Shown one piece after another: positions 59,684-64,000 of a stretch of DNA of 64,000 bases (position 1 is its first letter; each line of letters starts with the position of its first letter). Below the pieces are notes generated by a model that worked only from the letters and a program-made list of their open reading frames with translations, made no database searches and was not told the origin of the DNA. The position numbers and the translations under genes are program-made. The DNA is from Agrostemma githago (Eukaryota > Streptophyta > Magnoliopsida > Caryophyllales > Caryophyllaceae). Location: contig OY288256.1 of NCBI GenBank assembly GCA_958450325.1, positions 42,860,953 to 42,924,952 on the forward strand. The letters are read 5' to 3'.

Positions 59684-61007
59684 TCTACTATATAAATACA
59701 AGTAAAACCATTCATTTGTTTTTAGACATCAACGAGAAATTTTTTGAGTCCTAAAAGAACTTTTTAAGACTAGAAACTTAATTAAAATTATCCCACATCG
59801 AACGAAAAATTATAATGAGGTGATGAAATTCTACATCATCAATAAGAGAAATTATTCGTTTTAGAAATTAATCATAAATCTTTTGAATCTTACAATACTC
59901 CTCTTAAGGCTATAAATTGAAGTAAAAATTATCCCACATCCAAAAAATACAAAAAGTGATGAAAGTCTATTATATGAATAAAAGTAATCGCCGTCTTTAA
60001 ATATCAATAAACTATATAAAATTTAAGTAAAATTATCAAAAATCGAAAAATTATAATGAGATATCATAAATAAGAGAAATCATTCGTTTTAGATAATCAT
60101 TTGTTCAAAAGTATTACTCTGTAATAAGCTAAGGTGATCAAATTCTAATATATAAATAAGAGTAATCGTTCGTTCTTAATAACTTAGATGAAAAAACAAA
60201 CTTTTTTGGGTCTTAAATTTTTTTTTAAGACCATAAGCTTAATTAAGTAAAATTATCCCATACTTTTGAGTCTTAAAAAAACTCTTAAGACTATAAACGT
60301 GAGTAAAATTTCTCACATCGAAAGATTATTACAAAGTCAGGAATTTCATAGATATAAACCAAACATCTTTTGAGTTTTAGAAAAGATCTTAGGATTATAA
60401 TAAATTTAAGTAAAAATTTCTCTTTTGAGTCTTAAAAAAGCTCTTAAAACTAGAAATATGTGTGAAGTTTTACATCATCAATAAGAGAAATGATTCGTTT
60501 TTAGATATTAATAAAAAATCTTTTGAGTCTTATAATAGCTCTTAAGGCTATAGATTGAATTAAAATTATCCAACCTCGAAAAATTGCATTTAGGTGATGA
60601 AATTCTATTATATAAATAAAACTAATCATCATCTTTAGATATCAATCAGAAATCTTTTGAGTCCTAAAAAAAGTTCTTAAAACCATAAATTTAAGTAGAA
60701 TTATCACACATTGAAAAATTATGATGAGCTGACGAAATTTTATAGTACTACTTCTATCTTAAATAAGAGAAATCATTCGTTTTAGATATTAACCAGAAAA
60801 ATCTTTTGAGTCTTATAAAACTTTTATGGCTATAAATCGAAGTAAAATTATACCACATCGAGAAATTATAATAAGACGATGAAATTCTATTGTATAAATA
60901 AATGCCTGTCAACCAGTACTTTCACAAATTTATGCAATCCTCGAACCTGATGTCATTATCATTTTTATTAAAAATAGGCCCGTGCATCGCACGAGCTTTC
61001 CAACTAG
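59684..61007 (+). mobile_element. Helitron H1, copy 3
   Basis: Starts TCTACTATATAAATACAAG, ends with the GCCCGTGCATCGCACGAGC hairpin and TTTCCAACTAG. It is colinear with copy 2 over the full length. It keeps the empty site for the MULE (around 60108-60125). Confidence 0.75.
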
Positions 61008-61701
61008 TTACATTAGATTTTAGAAAGCCATTAGACAACACTTAGGAGGCTACATAGTTTTTATCAACCTTCATCTTCTTCATGTAGCTTTAGATTCAAG
61101 TTATTGTAAGGAATTCTAGATTTAATCAAGAAGTTCTTTGGAGATCATCAAAGGATTAGTGACAAATCCGTTGTTTTCTTCTTCTAGGCTTCACCTTTAT
61201 TGACTTGCATCTTCATCTTCTTTATTCCTATTTTTCCTCCATTGTTGGTATAACTATTTTCCGTCCTTTCCCTTTTCTCTAGATTGGTTTTTACTTTTAT
61301 TATCTCTTTATTGCATCGTTTTCTTTGATTTTTCTTGCATTGTTTTTGGATTGTTTGGTGGTTTCATTTGTTTATCTTAATTTCCTTTATTGTTTTTGTT
61401 TTAATTCCTTTAGTTTTCATCTTTATGCATGTTGTTGGTATGATCACCATTATTATTGCTCTTGCTATTTTCTCCATGAATTGTGAATAGATTCTTGTTA
61501 GGGGGTTAAGGGAGGAAGATTTTGTGCATCTTTGTCGATCTATCTTGTTTAAGGGTTATTGTGTGTCTTTGTTGACTTAGTTTGCCCAATTAGATTGACC
61601 TTGACTCACTCTTATCAATATGGGGAAACTCGGGGTAGGAGTTACCTTGACTCGAGACTTACCCTTTTCACCGCGAAAGCGGGATTTAGCTAAGTTGGGT
61701 T
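61008..61701 (+). repeat. Unclassified repeat R, copy 3 (truncated)
   Basis: Direct copy of 45344-46060, with a short internal deletion near 61525. It ends at 'gctaagttgggt', where a short filler begins. Confidence 0.65.
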
Positions 61702-61786
61702 TTCACGTTTATAGTCTTTAGAGTTTTTTTAAGACTCAAAAGTATGGGATAATTTTACTTAATTAAGCTTATGGTCTTAAAAAAAA
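61702..61786. other. Filler DNA at an inverted-duplication junction
   Basis: About 85 bp starting 'ttcacgtttatagtc', nearly identical to H1 sequence at about 62535-62625 in the same orientation. It stands between repeat R copy 3 and the start of an inverted R/H1 copy. Confidence 0.7.
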
Positions 61787-64000
61787 TTATGTAGCCTCCT
61801 AAGTGTTGTCTAATGGCTTTCTAAAATCTAATGTAACTAGTTGGAAAGCTCGTGCGATGCACGGGCCTATTTTTAATAAAAATGATAATGACATCAGGTT
61901 CGAGGATTGCATAAATTTGTGAAAGTACTGGTTGACAGGCATTTATTTATACAATAGAATTTCATCGTCTTATTATAATTTCTCGAAGCGGTATAATTTT
62001 ACTTCAATTTATAGCCTTAAAAGTTTTATAAGACTCAAAAGATTTTTCTGGTTAATATCTAAAACGAATGATTTCTCTTATTTAAGATAGAAGTAGTACT
62101 ATAAAATTTTGTCAGCTCATCATAATTTTTCAATGTGTGATAATTCTACTTAAATTTATGGTTTTAAGAATTCTTTTTAGGACTCAAAAGATTTCTGATT
62201 GATATCTAAAGATGATGATTAGTTTTATTTATATAATCGAATTTCATCACCTTAATGCAATTTTTCGAGGTTGGATAATTTTAATTCAATCTATAGCCTT
62301 AAGAGCTATTATAAGACTCAAAAGATTTTTTATTAATATCTAAAAACGAATCATTTCTCTTATTGATGATGTAAAACTTCACACATATTTCTAGTTTTAA
62401 GAGCTTTTTTAAGACTCAAAAGAGAAATTTTTACTCAAATTTATTATAATCCTAAGATCTTTTCTAAAACTCAAAAGATGTTTGGTTTATATCTATGAAA
62501 TTCCTGACTTTGTAATAATCTTTCGATGTGAGAAATTTTACTCACGTTTATAGTCTTAAGAGTTTTTTTAAGACTCAAAAGTATGGGATAATTTTACTTA
62601 ATTAAGCTTATGGTCTTAAAAAAAAATTTAAGACCCAAAAAAGTTTGTTTTTTCATCTAAGTTATTAAGAACGAACGATTACTCTTATTTATATATTAGA
62701 ATTTGATCACCTTAGCTTATTACAGAGTAATACTTTGGGAAATTCCCATCTGTACCCTCTAAGTTTTCACTTTTCCCAGTTGTACCCCTGCTTATTAGAA
62801 TTTACCAGCTGTACCCCTAAACTCAATTAATTAGTCCCAAGCGTGACCAAACTATGACTAGCCGTCAATTATGTCGTTAAGTGTCAACTTGGATGTAATG
62901 ACATGAAATTTACCTTTTTTTTTATAAATTTCTTCTCCCTCCAATAAGTGTTACTTTCCTTCTCTCTTCAAATTTTCCCCCTTCAAATTTTCCCTCTGAT
63001 TCTCAATCTTTTCCCTCCTAATTTTTTTTCTTATTTATTATCTTCTTATCTTCAATTATTTAGCTCATCAATTATGGTCAATCTTTCTTCCTCTCTCTCA
63101 CTCTCTTAATTTTCTCTCTTATTTTGCATCATGTCTTGAAGCTATTATTAGTGATGAATTTCCGGTATTGAAGATGCAAATGAAAGAATTGGTGTCAAAT
63201 ATGAAGGGTTCGAAGTACTTTTATGTTGCATTGCTCATATTTGTTGTAATACTTGTTTTGATAAAATTATAATAGGAAAAACATGATAGAAATGTAATGA
63301 GAAAAACATGTTCGAGGAAGTAACTAAATTTGGTTGCATAACCAAAAAATTATTTCATATCTCGTACTTAAAGTTCTTACAAAAGTAAATTATTGTTCCC
63401 GCACGGTAACTACTTTCAGGAAACTGACCGTAACAGTTACGATAATTACAGTAGGGTTAATGATTACATAGCATTCAGCGCAATAAATTTATAGTAATAG
63501 GAGCAAATCTGTTGCAGAAGTTACTCCGTAAACAGTAGGGGCAATAATTAAATAGCGGCACTGGCAGCAGTAATAAATTGTAGCAACACCAATCTGTTTG
63601 ACATGATCAACTGACAGCAGTAACTGCTAATAGGTTGGGGTACAACTGGAAAAAGTGAAAACTTAGAGGGTACAACTGGGAAAAGTGAAAACTTAGAGGA
63701 TACAAATGAGAAAGATAAATTCCATGTCATTTCATCGAAGTTGGCACTTAACGACATAATTGACGACTAATCCTAGTTTAGTCACGCTTGGGACTAACTA
63801 ATTGAGTTTAGGGGTATAGTTGGTAATTGCTAATACGTAGGGGTACAACTGGGAAAAGTGAAAACTTAGAGGGTACAAATGAGAATTTCCCTAATACTTT
63901 TGAACAAATGATTATCTAAAACGAATGATTTCTCTTATTTATGATATCTCATTATAATTTTTCGATTTTTGATAATTCTACTTAAATTTTATATAGTTTA
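61787..64000 (-). mobile_element. Helitron H1, copy 4, inverted, interrupted by a MULE, runs off the window
   Basis: A 50-bp inverted piece of repeat R (61787-61836), then the CTAG end at 61837 and hairpin GCTCGTGCGATGCACGGGC, then the H1 body on the minus strand. It is broken at 62737-63891 by a MULE, and resumes at 63892 to the window end. Confidence 0.78.
62737..63891. mobile_element. Non-autonomous Mutator-like element, 1155 bp, with 9-bp target duplication
   Basis: Starts GGGAAATTCCCATCTGTACC and ends, reverse-complemented, GGGAAATTCTCATTTGTACC. TAATACTTT flanks both sides (62728-62736 and 63892-63900). Long inverted ends of at least about 150 bp extend through 'ggtacaactgggaaaagtg' and 'gacgtaattgacg'-like words. 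The interior is AT-rich without a transposase. A 9-bp duplication with long inverted repeats is the Mutator superfamily pattern. Uninterrupted sites exist at about 44438-44456 and 60104-60122. Confidence 0.88.

Noticed and set aside
63548..63757. Minus-strand ORF with FSLFPVVPSKFSLFPVVP repeat
   Set aside because: Translation of the repeated terminal sequence of the MULE, not a gene.

Overview
This is a piece of a plant nuclear genome, almost certainly a eudicot: AT-rich DNA, spliced genes with GT-AG introns, a plant vacuolar two-pore K+ channel, a plastid-targeted protein, and a dense load of plant transposons (CACTA, Mutator-like, Helitron, copia, gypsy, small MITEs). The species cannot be fixed from the sequence. 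Only the first ~5 kb looks like ordinary genic DNA; the rest looks like a transposon-rich gene desert.

Layout. (1) 1-5.4 kb: two host genes on the minus strand, a TPK1-type two-pore K+ channel (two exons, 354 aa as I splice it) and a small plastid membrane protein resembling Ycf33/DUF751, separated by intergenic DNA with several MITEs. (2) 5.4-30.3 kb: one decayed minus-strand copia retrotransposon split into four pieces by three insertions: CACTA-1 (6834-22186), CACTA-2 (22555-26933, opposite orientation) and a gypsy solo LTR (27437-29606). Target-site duplications and the interrupted reading frame identify each insertion. (3) Inside CACTA-1 a (TA)n tract has received about 11 kb of further insertions: a Mutator-like element (10.6-19.3 kb) with a spliced FAR1-like transposase pseudogene and a convergent Ulp1-like protease gene whose expected active-site Cys is Ser; a second element (19.3-21.2 kb) carrying a LINE-type zf-RVT fragment; and a short third remnant. 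(4) 30-34.6 kb: an unclassified repeat followed by nested Helitrons. (5) 34.6-43.2 kb and 47.2-56.0 kb: two copies, in inverted orientation, of one decayed Tekay/Del-like gypsy element with the same truncated 5' LTR, the same gag stop codon and the same copia flank as the solo LTR, so they are duplicated copies of one insertion. (6) 56-59.3 kb: retroelement-like DNA, a 255-bp segment bounded by perfect 18-bp inverted repeats, and an unrecognised 161-aa ORF. (7) 59.3-64 kb: Helitron copies again, direct then inverted, the last interrupted by a 1.16-kb MULE with a 9-bp target duplication.

How it fits together: the host genes are independent units. Everything else is a layered record of insertion, inverted duplication and decay. 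Because several elements exist here in two or more copies, filled and empty insertion sites can be compared inside the window, which gives precise element ends. No element appears coding-competent: the pol genes and transposase carry stops or frameshifts, and CACTA-1, CACTA-2, the Helitrons and the last MULE have no recognisable transposase or helicase of their own.
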